From Kitasatospora fiedleri (GTDB lineage Bacteria > Actinomycetota > Actinomycetes > Streptomycetales > Streptomycetaceae): 64,000 nt of DNA. Shown in pieces: positions 33,599 to 42,349 of the stretch. The position numbers and the translations under genes are program-made. The stretch covers positions 1,922,001 to 1,986,000 of the forward strand of contig NZ_OX419519.1 of assembly GCF_948472415.1 (NCBI RefSeq). Direction: 5' to 3'. Position 1 is the stretch's first letter; each line of letters opens with the position of its first letter. Under the pieces are notes generated by a model, which saw only the letters and a list, made by a program, of their open reading frames with translations, was not told where the DNA came from and ran no database searches.

Positions 33599-34813
33599 TC
33601 ACCGCCCGGGGCGTCGGCGGCGACGGCCGCCGCCGAGCCGGCGCCGGATGTCGCCGTACGGGAGGAAGGAGGCCCAGCGCTCCGGGTACTCACTGGGGAC
33701 GGGCTCGTCGTCGTCCTCGTCGAAGAGGTCCTCGTCGTGGCCCTCGGCGAGGCCGAACTGGCGGGCCCGTTCGGCGCGTTCGACGGCCCGGCGGGCGGCG
33801 GCCTCGCGGCCGCGCTGGACGGCGACGTCCTCGGCGATCCGCTCGTTCTCGGCGCGGGCGTCGGCGGTCTCGACGGTGGGCCAGCGGCGGTCGATCGCGG
33901 CGTTCATGGCGGCGCCGATGAGCACGGCCAGCGCCACCACGAAGATCCACAGCAGCACGGCGACCGGGGCGGCGAGCGAGCCGTAGACGGAGTGGCCCTC
34001 GACCGAGCTGACCAGGTAGAGCCGGAGCGCGACGCTGCAGACCACCAGGACCAGCAGGGCGACCAGCGCGCCGGGGATGTCCTCGCGCCAGGGCGTGGAG
34101 ACCGGGACGGCCACGTGGTAGAGGGTGGTGAGGGAGAGCACCAGCAGGATGATCGCGGCGGGCCAGTACAGGCCGTTGATCACTCCGGCCCAGCTCTGGA
34201 AGGTGCCGATCAGCAGTCCGGGCCCGGCCACCAGCAGCGGCAGCACCAAGGAGCCGATCACCAGCGCGCCCAGGTAGAGGCCGAGCGACATCAGCCGGGT
34301 CTTGACCAGGCCGCGCTTGCCGTCGAGGCCGTACATCACGGTGATGGTGTCGATGAAGATGTACAGCGCCCGGGAGCCGGACCAGAGCGAGAGCAGGAAG
34401 CCGATCGAGATCAGGTCCGGCCGGGCGCTGTCGAACACGTCGCGCAGCAGGGGTTGGACGATCTCGTCGATGGAGCTCGGTGAGAGCACCGTCCCAGCTG
34501 CTGAGACGATGTCCTGCTTGAGCTTGTCGATCGTCCCGGCCCCGAGGATGTCGTCGAGGTAGCCGAGGGTGCCGGCCAGGCAGAGCAGCAGCGGCGGGAT
34601 GGAGAGGAGGGTGAAGAACGCCGCCTCGGCCGCGAGTCCGGTGACCCGGTACTCCACGCAGGTGTTGGTGGTGTCCTTCACCAGTGCCCACGCGGTGCCG
34701 TGCCAGGTGCTGCGCTTGGCGGCGCGGCGCCGTCCGCCGCGTCGGCGGGAGGGCCGGTCGCCGGTCGGCCCGGGTCCTCCGGCCGGGTGGGGGGTACTGC
34801 CTGCTGCTTGCAC
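33599..34813 (-). CDS. YihY/BrkB-family membrane protein
   Basis: About 404 residues with six or more membrane helices: the VTGLAAEAAFFTLLSIPPLL region, DLISIGFLLSLWSGSRALYIF, LMSLGLYLGALVIGSLVLPLL, GLYWPAAIILLVLSLTTLYHV, VALLVLVVCSVALRLYLV and LLWIFVVALAVLIGAAMNA. The motif SLWSGSRALYIFIDTIT is typical of the UPF0761 (YihY) family once called ribonuclease BN. The N-terminus is Arg-rich and the C-terminal 90 residues are acidic and cytoplasmic. GTG 34813 is the most likely start, though its AGGGG is very close. It is divergent from the sulfate operon. Function in the family is unsettled. Confidence 0.85.
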   Translation of the reverse strand: MQAAGSTPHPAGGPGPTGDRPSRRRGGRRRAAKRSTWHGTAWALVKDTTNTCVEYRVTGLAAEAAFFTLLSIPPLLLCLAGTLGYLDDILGAGTIDKLKQDIVSAAGTVLSPSSIDEIVQPLLRDVFDSARPDLISIGFLLSLWSGSRALYIFIDTITVMYGLDGKRGLVKTRLMSLGLYLGALVIGSLVLPLLVAGPGLLIGTFQSWAGVINGLYWPAAIILLVLSLTTLYHVAVPVSTPWREDIPGALVALLVLVVCSVALRLYLVSSVEGHSVYGSLAAPVAVLLWIFVVALAVLIGAAMNAAIDRRWPTVETADARAENERIAEDVAVQRGREAAARRAVERAERARQFGLAEGHDEDLFDEDDDEPVPSEYPERWASFLPYGDIRRRLGGGRRRRRPGR

Positions 34814-34876
34814 GCCCCTACGGTATCGGCCCCGGCCGCGCGGCCCGAGCGGCCCTGCCGGGAACCGGCGGCCCGC

Positions 34877-35014
34877 CGGGGGAACGCGGAAGGAACGCGG
34901 GGGAACGCCGGGGGACAACGGGGGAACGGCAGGGGAGTTGGAGGGCGCGCAGGGGGCCCACGGAGGGCCCGCGGAGGGCACGCGGAGGGCACGCAGGGGG
35001 CACGGACCGGCCGG
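34877..35014. repeat. G-tract repeat array
   Basis: About 140 bp with many runs of three to five G on the plus strand, in two sub-arrays: GGGGGAACGC-like units first, then a 12-bp unit resembling ACGCGGAGGGCA repeated about three times. It separates the divergent brkB-like gene and the sulfate operon. Four or more close G-runs could fold into a G-quadruplex. Confidence 0.6.
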
Positions 35015-35104
35015 GAACGGCCGCTGTCCCAGCATGCGGAACGATGGAGTCCAGGATTCGGACGTTAGTGGACCGCGAGTCGCTCGCCGTGCGAATCTCT
35101 TGCC

Positions 35105-35188
35105 ATGTCTAGCGCCGGAACCACCCTAGTTGGCCGACTCCACGTCGACCTCCTTCGCGTGTCCAGCGCCATCTGTCCGGTGACCTGA
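35105..35188 (+). CDS. Sulfur-assimilation leader peptide
   Basis: A 27-residue ORF starting MSSAGTTLVGR and ending LHVDLLRVSSAICPVT. It fits the actinobacterial putative leader peptide pattern (a basic residue, then HVDL-LRV-S-SAIC near the C-terminus) found upstream of sulfite reductase operons. The single late Cys codon suggests that ribosome position reports cysteinyl-tRNA supply. It ends 181 bp before sirA. Regulation by attenuation is an inference from related leaders, not shown here. Confidence 0.8.
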   Translation: MSSAGTTLVGRLHVDLLRVSSAICPVT

Positions 35189-35293
35189 GCCCTTCGTACG
35201 CCGCAGCGCACCGGCGCCATCCCCGCCGTCGCGGATGCGCGCAAGACCCTGCCCCGGCCAGCGTCACCCTCTCCCGCCGCCTGCTGAGACACC

Positions 35294-35345
35294 GCAGGTG
35301 GGAGCGGGCCGCGTCCGGGGGCCGCCAGCAGCACCCCGCACCTGC
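35294..35345 (+). promoter_or_regulatory. Possible attenuator hairpin in the sirA leader
   Basis: GCAGGTG (35294-35300) pairs with CACCTGC (35339-35345) around an inner G/C-rich segment that can itself pair. It lies between the leader peptide and the sirA ribosome site (AAAGGA). It is a candidate switch structure; alternative pairings with the leader were not computed. Confidence 0.35.
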
Positions 35346-35369
35346 CAAGCCGCTCAAAGGACTGACACC

Positions 35370-37094
35370 ATGGCCCGCACTCCCGAAACGGTCGAGCCTC
35401 AGGACGGCGCCGCGCCCGCGGCCCGCCCCGCCGCCCGCAAGGTGACCCGCCACCGCGGCGAGGGCCAGTGGGGCATGGGGCACTTCACGCCCCTCAACGG
35501 CAACGAGCAGTTCAAGAAGGACGACGACGGTCTCAACGTGCGGACACGCATCGAGACGATCTACTCCCAGCGCGGCTTCGACTCGATCGACCCGAACGAC
35601 CTGCGCGGCCGGATGCGCTGGTGGGGCCTGTACACCCAGCGCAAGCAGGGCATCGACGGCGGCAAGACCGCCCTGCTGGAGCCGCACGAGCTGGACGACG
35701 AGTACTTCATGATGCGGGTGCGCATCGACGGCGGCCAGCTGACCACGGCCCAGCTGAAGGCGATCGGCGAGGTCTCCGAGCAGTACGCCCGCGGCACCGC
35801 CGACCTGACCGACCGCCAGAACGTCCAGTACCACTGGGTGCGGATCGAGGACGTCCCGGCGATCTGGCAGAAGCTGGAGGCCGTCGGCCTGTCCACCACC
35901 GAGGCGTGCGGCGACTGCCCGCGCGTGGTGATCGGCTCCCCCGTCGCGGGCATCGCCGAGGACGAGATCATCGACGGCAGCTGGGCGATCGACGAGATCA
36001 ACCGGCGCTACATCGGCAGCAAGGAGTTCTCCAACCTGCCGCGCAAGTTCAAGACCGCGATCTCCGGCTCGCCGCTGCTGGACGTGGTGCACGAGATCAA
36101 CGACGTCGCCTTCGTCGGCGTGGTCCACCCCGAGCACGGCCCGGGCTTCGACCTGTGGGTCGGCGGCGGCCTGTCCACCAACCCGAAGCTGGGCGTGCGG
36201 CTCGGCGCGTGGGTGCCGCTGGAGGAGGTCCCGGACGTCTGGGCCGGCGTGATCGGCATCTTCCGCGACTACGGCTACCGCCGCCTGCGCACCCGCGCCC
36301 GGTTGAAGTTCCTGGTCGCCGACTGGGGCCCGGAGAAGTTCCGCCAGATCCTCCAGGACGAGTACCTCAAGCGCGAACTCGTCGACGGCCCGGGCCCGCA
36401 GGAGCCCAGCGGCCGCTGGCGCGACCACGTCGGCGTGCACCGGCAGAAGGACGGCAACTTCTACGTCGGCTTCGCCCCGCGGGTCGGCCGGGTCAACGGC
36501 AAGCTGCTCACCCAGGTCGCCGACCTGGCCGCCGAGCACGGCTCCGGCCGCCTGGCCACCACCGTCGAGCAGAAGCTGATCGTCCTCGACGTCGCCGAGG
36601 AGAAGGTCGCCTCGCTGGTGGCCGGCCTGGAGGCGCTGGACCTGCGGGTCACCCCGTCCACCTTCCGCCGCGGCACGATGGCCTGCACCGGCATCGAGTA
36701 CTGCAAGCTGGCGATCGTCGAGACCAAGGGCCGCGGCCAGTCCCTGATCGACGAACTGGAGCGCCGCCTGCCGGAGTTCGACGAGCCGCTGAGCATCAAC
36801 ATCAACGGCTGCCCGAACGCCTGCGCCCGCATCCAGACCGCCGACATCGGCCTCAAGGGCCAGCTGGTCACCGACGGGAACGGCGAGCAGGTCGAGGGCT
36901 TCCAGGTGCACCTGGGCGGCGCGCTCGGCTTCGAGAACGCCGGCTTCGGCCGCAAGATCCGCGGCCTGAAGGTCACCAGCGCCGAACTGCCCGACTACGT
37001 CGAGCGCCTGCTGACCCGCTACCAGGCGGACCGTCAGGACGGCGAGCGGTTCGCCCAGTGGGCGATCCGGGCCAGCGAGGAGCAGCTGTCGTGA
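35370..37094 (+). CDS. sirA: Ferredoxin-type sulfite (nitrite/sulfite) reductase
   Basis: 574 residues. It has two siroheme-reductase repeats and the 4Fe-4S/siroheme cysteines in TMACTGIEYCKLA (C-x5-C) and NGCPNACAR (C-x3-C). Upstream are QNVQYHWVRIEDVP and TTEACGDCPRVV. It reduces sulfite to sulfide in the cytosol with ferredoxin as donor. The gene order that follows (zinc-ribbon gene, cysH, cysC, cysD, cysN, ABC transporter, chelatase) marks it as the assimilatory sulfite reductase rather than a nitrite reductase. ATG 35370 has AAAGGA at good distance. It overlaps the next start by four bases. Confidence 0.93.
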   Translation: MARTPETVEPQDGAAPAARPAARKVTRHRGEGQWGMGHFTPLNGNEQFKKDDDGLNVRTRIETIYSQRGFDSIDPNDLRGRMRWWGLYTQRKQGIDGGKTALLEPHELDDEYFMMRVRIDGGQLTTAQLKAIGEVSEQYARGTADLTDRQNVQYHWVRIEDVPAIWQKLEAVGLSTTEACGDCPRVVIGSPVAGIAEDEIIDGSWAIDEINRRYIGSKEFSNLPRKFKTAISGSPLLDVVHEINDVAFVGVVHPEHGPGFDLWVGGGLSTNPKLGVRLGAWVPLEEVPDVWAGVIGIFRDYGYRRLRTRARLKFLVADWGPEKFRQILQDEYLKRELVDGPGPQEPSGRWRDHVGVHRQKDGNFYVGFAPRVGRVNGKLLTQVADLAAEHGSGRLATTVEQKLIVLDVAEEKVASLVAGLEALDLRVTPSTFRRGTMACTGIEYCKLAIVETKGRGQSLIDELERRLPEFDEPLSININGCPNACARIQTADIGLKGQLVTDGNGEQVEGFQVHLGGALGFENAGFGRKIRGLKVTSAELPDYVERLLTRYQADRQDGERFAQWAIRASEEQLS

Positions 37095-37267
37095 GCGAGC
37101 GTGCCGCCCCCTTCTACTGCCCGTACTGCGGGGACGAGGACCTGCGCCCGTCCGAGAGCGGTCACGGCGCGTGGGAATGCCGGGCGTGCCGTCGGGGCTT
37201 CCAGTTGAAGTTCCTCGGACTGCTGCCAACGACCGACGGGGGCACCGGACATGACGACCGCCACTGA
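37091..37267 (+). CDS. Small zinc-ribbon protein of the cys operon
   Basis: 58 residues from GTG 37091, overlapping sirA (GTGA) and running 17 bp into cysH. FYCPYCGDEDLRPSESG then WECRACRRGFQLKFLG gives a CPYC-x18-CRAC zinc ribbon. A homologue of this size sits in the same place in other Streptomyces cys operons (family knowledge). It may bind a redox partner or help CysH or SirA; its role is unknown. Confidence 0.8.
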   Translation: MSERAAPFYCPYCGDEDLRPSESGHGAWECRACRRGFQLKFLGLLPTTDGGTGHDDRH

Positions 37268-37952
37268 CGACTACGAGGCGATGGCCCTCCGGGCCGGCCG
37301 CGAGCTGGAGGAGGCCACCGCGCAGGAGGTCCTGCGCTGGGCCGCCGACACCTTCGGCAAGCGCTTCTGCGTGACCTCCTCGATGGAGGACGCGGTGGTC
37401 GCCCACCTCGCCTCCACCGCCCTGCCCGGCGTGGACGTGGTCTTCCTGGACACCGGCTACCACTTCCCGGAGACCATCGGCACCCGGGACGCGGTCGCCG
37501 CGACCATGCGGGTCAACGTGATCACGCTGACCCCGAAGCTCACCGTGGCCGAGCAGGACGCCCAGTACGGGCCGCACCTGCACGACCGCGACCCGGACCG
37601 GTGCTGCGCGCTGCGCAAGGTCGAGCCGCTCAACCGCGGCCTGGGCGGCTACGACGCCTGGGCCACCGGCCTGCGCCGCGACGAGTCGCCGTCCCGCGCC
37701 GACACCCCCGTGGTGGCCTGGGACGCCAAGCGCCGCAAGGTGAAGATCGCCCCGATCGCCCGCTGGACCCAGGACGACGTGGACGCCTACGTCCAGGCCA
37801 ACGGGGTGCTGCTGAACCCGCTGCTCTGGGAGGGCTACACCTCGATCGGCTGCTCGCCGCTGTCCTGCACCGCCAAGCCCGGCGCGGGCGAGGAGGGCCG
37901 GGCCGGCCGCTGGGCGGGCTCCGGCAAGACCGAGTGCGGCATCCACCTCTGA
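37251..37952 (+). CDS. cysH: APS/PAPS reductase
   Basis: 233 residues, adenine nucleotide alpha-hydrolase fold. SSMEDAVVAHL is the P-loop and DTGYHFPET the substrate site. The bacterial APS-reductase cluster residues are CC (DRCCALRKVEPL) and a C-terminal pair in SIGCSPLSCTAKPG; the catalytic Cys is in TECGIHL. The second pair is C-x4-C instead of the usual C-x2-C, an insertion of two residues. It makes sulfite from activated sulfate. It starts inside the previous gene (17-bp overlap). Whether it prefers APS or PAPS cannot be decided; the CC pair argues for APS. Confidence 0.9.
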   Translation: MTTATDDYEAMALRAGRELEEATAQEVLRWAADTFGKRFCVTSSMEDAVVAHLASTALPGVDVVFLDTGYHFPETIGTRDAVAATMRVNVITLTPKLTVAEQDAQYGPHLHDRDPDRCCALRKVEPLNRGLGGYDAWATGLRRDESPSRADTPVVAWDAKRRKVKIAPIARWTQDDVDAYVQANGVLLNPLLWEGYTSIGCSPLSCTAKPGAGEEGRAGRWAGSGKTECGIHL

Positions 37953-38005
37953 ACCCGCCGCCCCCGTACGTGAACCACCGTTACCGACCGTCAGGAGTGA
38001 CCACC

Positions 38006-38572
38006 GTGACCACCGCCGAGACTCTGGCCTCGGGCCGCGAGCGCGGCGCCACCGTGTGGCTGACCGGCCTGCCCAGCGCGGGCAAGACCACCCTCGCGTT
38101 CGCGCTGGCCGAGCGGCTGCGGGCCGAGGGGCACCGGGTCGAGGTGCTGGACGGTGACGAGATCCGCGAGTTCCTCTCCCAGGGCCTGGGCTTCAGCCGC
38201 GAGGACCGGCACACCAACGTCACCCGGATCGGCTTCGTCGCCCAGAAGCTCGCCGCCAACGGCGTCAAGGTGCTCGCCCCGGTGATCGCCCCGTTCGCCG
38301 ACTCCCGCGACGCCGTGCGCGAACGCCACGCGGCGAACGACACCGAGTTCCTGGAGATCCACGTCGCCACCCCCGTCGAGCTCTGCTCCGAGCGGGACGT
38401 CAAGGGCCTGTACGCGAAGCAGGCCGCCGGCGAGATCTCCGGACTGACCGGGGTCGACGACCCGTACGAGGCCCCCGAGAAGCCCGAACTGCGCCTCCAG
38501 ACGCAGGGCCGGACGGTGGCCGAGTCCGCGGCCGAACTGCACGCCTTCCTGACCGAGAGGGGACTGGCATGA
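38006..38572 (+). CDS. cysC: Adenylylsulfate kinase
   Basis: 188 residues. P-loop GLPSAGKTTLA, LDGDEIREFLSQGLGFSREDR and the APFADSRDAVRERH region mark APS kinase, which phosphorylates APS to PAPS. GTG 38006 is chosen because AGGAG is eight bases upstream; GTG 37997 is in frame but badly spaced. Its stop overlaps the cysD start (ATGA). Confidence 0.92.
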   Translation: MTTAETLASGRERGATVWLTGLPSAGKTTLAFALAERLRAEGHRVEVLDGDEIREFLSQGLGFSREDRHTNVTRIGFVAQKLAANGVKVLAPVIAPFADSRDAVRERHAANDTEFLEIHVATPVELCSERDVKGLYAKQAAGEISGLTGVDDPYEAPEKPELRLQTQGRTVAESAAELHAFLTERGLA

Positions 38573-39507
38573 CCGTCACCACGCAGCGCCCGGTCCAGGC
38601 CGAGGACAGCCCCTACGCGCTGTCCCACCTGGACGCCCTGGAGGCGGAGTCGGTGCACATCTTCCGCGAGGTGGCGGGCGAGTTCGAGCGGCCGGTGATC
38701 CTGTTCTCCGGCGGCAAGGACTCCATCGTGATGCTGCACCTCGCGCTGAAGGCGTTCGCCCCCGCGCCGGTGCCCTTCGCCCTGCTGCACGTCGACACCG
38801 GCCACAACTTCCCCGAGGTGCTGGCCTACCGGGACCGCGCGGTCGCCAAGCACCACCTGCGGCTGCACGTCGCCGCGGTGCAGGACTACATCGACCGCGG
38901 CGTGCTGCGCGAGCGCGCCGACGGGCTGCGCAACCCGCTGCAGACCGTCCCGCTGCTGGACGGCATCGAGTCCCACAAGTTCGACGCCGTCTTCGGCGGC
39001 GGCCGCCGCGACGAGGAGAAGGCCCGCGCCAAGGAACGCGTCTTCTCGCTGCGCGACGAGTTCGGCGCCTGGGACCCGCGCCGCCAACGCCCCGAACTGT
39101 GGTCCCTCTACAACGGCCGCCACGCCGTGGGCGAGCACGTCCGCGTCTTCCCGCTCTCCAACTGGACCGAGCTGGACGTGTGGCAGTACATCGAGCGCGA
39201 GGGCATCGAGCTCCCGGAGATCTACTACGCCCACCGGCGCGAGGTGTTCAAGCGCGACGGCATGTGGCTGACCGCGGGCGAGTGGGGCGGCCCGAAGGAG
39301 AGCGAGACGGTCGAGACCCGCCTGGTGCGCTACCGCACCGTGGGCGACATGTCCTGCACCGGCGCCGTCGACTCCGACGCCGACACCATCGAGGCCGTGA
39401 TCACCGAGATCGCCACCTCCCGCCTCACCGAACGAGGGGCGACGCGCGCCGACGACAAGATGTCCGAAGCCGCCATGGAGGACCGCAAGCGCGAGGGGTA
39501 CTTCTAA
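38569..39507 (+). CDS. cysD: Sulfate adenylyltransferase small subunit
   Basis: 312 residues. PP-loop LFSGGKDSIVMLHLALKAF, VDTGHNFPEV, FGGGRRDEEKARAKER, and the C-terminal MSEAAMEDRKREGYF typical of CysD. With CysN it forms ATP sulfurylase, adenylating sulfate. It overlaps cysC by four bases and cysN starts two bases after its stop. Confidence 0.94.
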   Translation: MTVTTQRPVQAEDSPYALSHLDALEAESVHIFREVAGEFERPVILFSGGKDSIVMLHLALKAFAPAPVPFALLHVDTGHNFPEVLAYRDRAVAKHHLRLHVAAVQDYIDRGVLRERADGLRNPLQTVPLLDGIESHKFDAVFGGGRRDEEKARAKERVFSLRDEFGAWDPRRQRPELWSLYNGRHAVGEHVRVFPLSNWTELDVWQYIEREGIELPEIYYAHRREVFKRDGMWLTAGEWGGPKESETVETRLVRYRTVGDMSCTGAVDSDADTIEAVITEIATSRLTERGATRADDKMSEAAMEDRKREGYF

Positions 39508-39509
39508 GC

Positions 39510-40829
39510 ATGAGCACCACCCAGACCGGTACCGCCACCTCGCTGCTGCGCTTCGCCACCGCCGGGTCCGTGGACGACGGCAAGTCCACCCTGGTGGGCC
39601 GGCTGCTGCACGACTCCAAGTCGGTCCTCGCCGACCAACTGGAGGCCGTCGAACACGCCTCCCGCCGCCGCGGCCAGGAGGCCCCCGACCTGGCGCTGCT
39701 CACCGACGGCCTGCGCGCCGAACGCGAACAGGGCATCACCATCGACGTCGCCTACCGCTACTTCGCCACCACCCGACGCCGCTTCATCCTCGCCGACACC
39801 CCCGGCCACGTGCAGTACACCCGCAACATGGTCACCGGCGCCTCCACCGCCGAACTCGCCGTCGTCCTGGTCGACGCCCGCAACGGCGTGGTCGAACAGA
39901 CCCGCCGCCACGCCGCCGTCGCCGCCCTGCTGCGCGTCCCGCACGTGGTGCTGGCCGTCAACAAGATGGACCTGGTCGACTACGCGGAGCCGGTGTTCGC
40001 GGCCATCGCCGAGGAGTTCACCGCGTACGCGGCCTCGCTCGGGGTCAAGGACGTCGTGGCGGTGCCGATCTCGGCGCTGGCCGGCGACAACGTGGTCGAG
40101 TCGTCCGCGCACATGGACTGGTACGGCGGCCCGACGCTGCTGGAGCACCTGGAGACGGTGCCGGTCGGCACCGACCCGAGCGCCGAGCCGGCCCGCTTCC
40201 CGGTCCAGTACGTGATCCGGCCGCAGAGCGAGGAGTTCCACGACTACCGCGGCTACGCGGGCCAGCTGGCCTCCGGCGTGCTGCGGGTCGGTGACGCGGT
40301 GACGGTGCTGCCCTCGGGCCACACCACCACCGTCGCGGCGATCGACGCGCTCGGCACCCCCACCGAGATCGCCTGGGCCCCGCAGTCGGTGACGGTCCGC
40401 CTCGCGGACGACATCGACATCTCCCGCGGCGACCTGATCGCGGCCGGCCGGGTGCCCGTCCCCACCAAGGACGTCGAGGCCACCGTCTGCCACCTGAACG
40501 AGCGTCCGCTGCACGTCGGGGCGAAGGTGCTCCTCAAACACACCACCCGCACCGTGCGCGCGCTCGTCAAGGAGATCGGCTACCGGATCGACATCGACAC
40601 CCTGGAGCAGCGCTCCGGCGCCGACGGACTGCACGTCAACGACATCGGCCACGTACTCCTGCGCACCGCCGAACCCCTGGCCCTGGACGACTACACCACC
40701 AACCGCCGCACCGGCTCGTTCATCCTGATCGACCCGACCGACGGCACCACCCTCACCGCCGGCATGGCGGGCGAGGCGTTCGACACCGTCAGCATCACCG
40801 ACGCTTCCACAGAGGAGGACTGGGTCTGA
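39510..40829 (+). CDS. cysN: Sulfate adenylyltransferase GTPase subunit
   Basis: 439 residues. EF-Tu-like GTPase: GSVDDGKSTLVGRLL (G1), EREQGITIDVAYRYF (G2), ADTPGHVQYTRNM (G3), NKMDLVDY (G4), followed by two beta-barrel domains. It couples GTP hydrolysis to sulfate activation by CysD. No APS kinase domain is fused; the separate cysC fits that. ATG 39510 follows cysD closely. Confidence 0.94.
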   Translation: MSTTQTGTATSLLRFATAGSVDDGKSTLVGRLLHDSKSVLADQLEAVEHASRRRGQEAPDLALLTDGLRAEREQGITIDVAYRYFATTRRRFILADTPGHVQYTRNMVTGASTAELAVVLVDARNGVVEQTRRHAAVAALLRVPHVVLAVNKMDLVDYAEPVFAAIAEEFTAYAASLGVKDVVAVPISALAGDNVVESSAHMDWYGGPTLLEHLETVPVGTDPSAEPARFPVQYVIRPQSEEFHDYRGYAGQLASGVLRVGDAVTVLPSGHTTTVAAIDALGTPTEIAWAPQSVTVRLADDIDISRGDLIAAGRVPVPTKDVEATVCHLNERPLHVGAKVLLKHTTRTVRALVKEIGYRIDIDTLEQRSGADGLHVNDIGHVLLRTAEPLALDDYTTNRRTGSFILIDPTDGTTLTAGMAGEAFDTVSITDASTEEDWV

Positions 40830-40942
40830 TGCCCAGCGAGGCGTTCTCGGGCATGGACAAGGAAGGCGGCCGCATCGGCAGCGGCGTCCTCGGCAGCGGC
40901 CAGGGCGGCCTGACGCGATGTGAGGGCTGGCAGGGGCGCTGA
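40829..40942 (+). CDS. Possible small ORF overlapping the cysN stop
   Basis: 37 residues starting at the ATG of TGATG, with Gly/Ser-rich content (GGRIGSGVLGSGQGGL). It is positioned for translational coupling to cysN but shows no domain and may be chance. Confidence 0.25.
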   Translation: MPSEAFSGMDKEGGRIGSGVLGSGQGGLTRCEGWQGR

Positions 40943-40949
40943 GCCCCTG
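40931..40949. terminator. Small hairpin after cysN
   Basis: CAGGGGC pairs with GCCCCTG around five bases. It is short and may only reduce read-through into the transporter genes, which start at 41073. Confidence 0.35.
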
Positions 40950-41072
40950 TCACCGGGCCCGCAGCCGCCGTTCCTTCCCACAGTGGGTACGGCGGGGGCG
41001 GCCCGGCCCCGGCAGCACGTCAGGCACATCCCGTACGCGACACCTTCCTTCTTCTCGAACGGAACACCTCTC

Positions 41073-42221
41073 ATGGCACCGAGCACCGAGTCCACCCATA
41101 CCTCCGCACGCCCCCGCGCGGGCCGGATCAGACGCGCCACCGTGGCGGCCGTCGCCGTGCTGACCACCGCCGGCCTGCTGTCGGCCTGCTCGTACGGCTC
41201 CAAGAGCGACGACAAGGCGTCCGCGTCCGCCAAGCCGGCCGCCTCGGGCACGAAGCTCTCCGCGGACACCGTGAAGATCGGCTACTTCGCCAACCTGACC
41301 CACGGCACCGCGCTGGTCGGCCTCAAGCAGGGCATCTTCCAGCAGGAGCTGGGCGGCACCCAGATCAAGACCCAGGTGTTCAACGCGGGTCCGGCCGAGA
41401 TCGAGGCGCTGAACGCCGGTTCGATCGACATCGGCTGGATCGGCCCCTCCCCGTCGATCAACGGCTACACCCAGTCCGGCGGCAAGTCGCTGAAGATCAT
41501 CAGCGGTTCGGCCTCCGGCGGCGTCAAGCTAGTCGTCAACCCGGAGAAGATCCCGACCCTGGACGACCTCAAGGGCAAGAAGATCGCCACCCCGCAGCTC
41601 GGCAACACCCAGGACGTGGCGCTGCTCAACTACCTCGCCGAGAAGGGCTACAAGGTCGACGCCCAGACCGGCGACGGCGACGTGAAGGTGCTGCGCACCG
41701 ACAACAAGGTCACCCCCGACGCGTACAAGTCCGGCTCCATCGACGGCGCGTGGGTGCCGGAGCCGACCGCGTCCAAGCTGGTCACCCTCGGCGCGAAGGT
41801 CCTGCTCAACGAGAAGGACGTCTGGCCGGACAAGAAGTTCGTCATCACCAACATCATCGTCTCGCAGAAGTTCCTGACGGAGCACCCGGACGTGGTGGAG
41901 GCCGTGCTGCGCGGCTCGGTGAAGACCAACGCCTGGATCAAGGCCAACTCCGACCAGGCCAAGTCCGTCGCCAACGACCAGATCAAGGCCGACGCCGGCA
42001 ACGCGCTGGACGCCTCGATCCTCGACCCGGCGTGGCAGGACATCGACTTCATCGACGACCCGCTGGCCAACACCCTGCAGGCCGAGGCCGACCACGCCGT
42101 CACCGCCGGGCTGCTCAAGAAGCCCAACCTGGCCGGGATCTACGACCTGACCCTGCTCAACAAGGTGCTGAAGGAGAACAACCAGCCCGCCGTCGCCGAC
42201 GCCGGACTGGGCACCAAGTAA
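41073..42221 (+). CDS. Sulfonate/sulfate-type ABC transporter binding lipoprotein
   Basis: 382 residues. The signal sequence ends in the lipobox LLSAC. The mature protein is an SsuA/TauA/NrtA-like binding protein: VKIGYFANLTHGTALVGL, NAGPAEIEALNAGSIDIGWIGPSPSING, LKGKKIATPQLGNTQDVAL, GAWVPEPTASKLV. It captures the substrate outside the membrane. Sulfonates such as taurine or sulfate are likely, given the cys operon; nitrate is less so. ATG 41073 is used; its ribosome site (GGAA) is modest. Confidence 0.88.
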   Translation: MAPSTESTHTSARPRAGRIRRATVAAVAVLTTAGLLSACSYGSKSDDKASASAKPAASGTKLSADTVKIGYFANLTHGTALVGLKQGIFQQELGGTQIKTQVFNAGPAEIEALNAGSIDIGWIGPSPSINGYTQSGGKSLKIISGSASGGVKLVVNPEKIPTLDDLKGKKIATPQLGNTQDVALLNYLAEKGYKVDAQTGDGDVKVLRTDNKVTPDAYKSGSIDGAWVPEPTASKLVTLGAKVLLNEKDVWPDKKFVITNIIVSQKFLTEHPDVVEAVLRGSVKTNAWIKANSDQAKSVANDQIKADAGNALDASILDPAWQDIDFIDDPLANTLQAEADHAVTAGLLKKPNLAGIYDLTLLNKVLKENNQPAVADAGLGTK

Positions 42222-42349
42222 GTCCTCCCAGGCCCCGAGGTCCGCGCCCCGCGCCCGCCCAAGCGATGCCCACTCACCGGGCGGGCGCGGGGCCGGACCC
42301 CGGACACCGATCCCCGCCCTGCCCGGAACCACACCCGCAGGAGGTGCCC

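Noticed and set aside
35044..35112. 22-residue ORF (MESRIRTLVDRESL and a Cys near the end) before sirA
   Set aside because: The overlapping ORF 35105-35188 fits the known leader-peptide pattern far better, so this one is probably a shadow of the promoter region.
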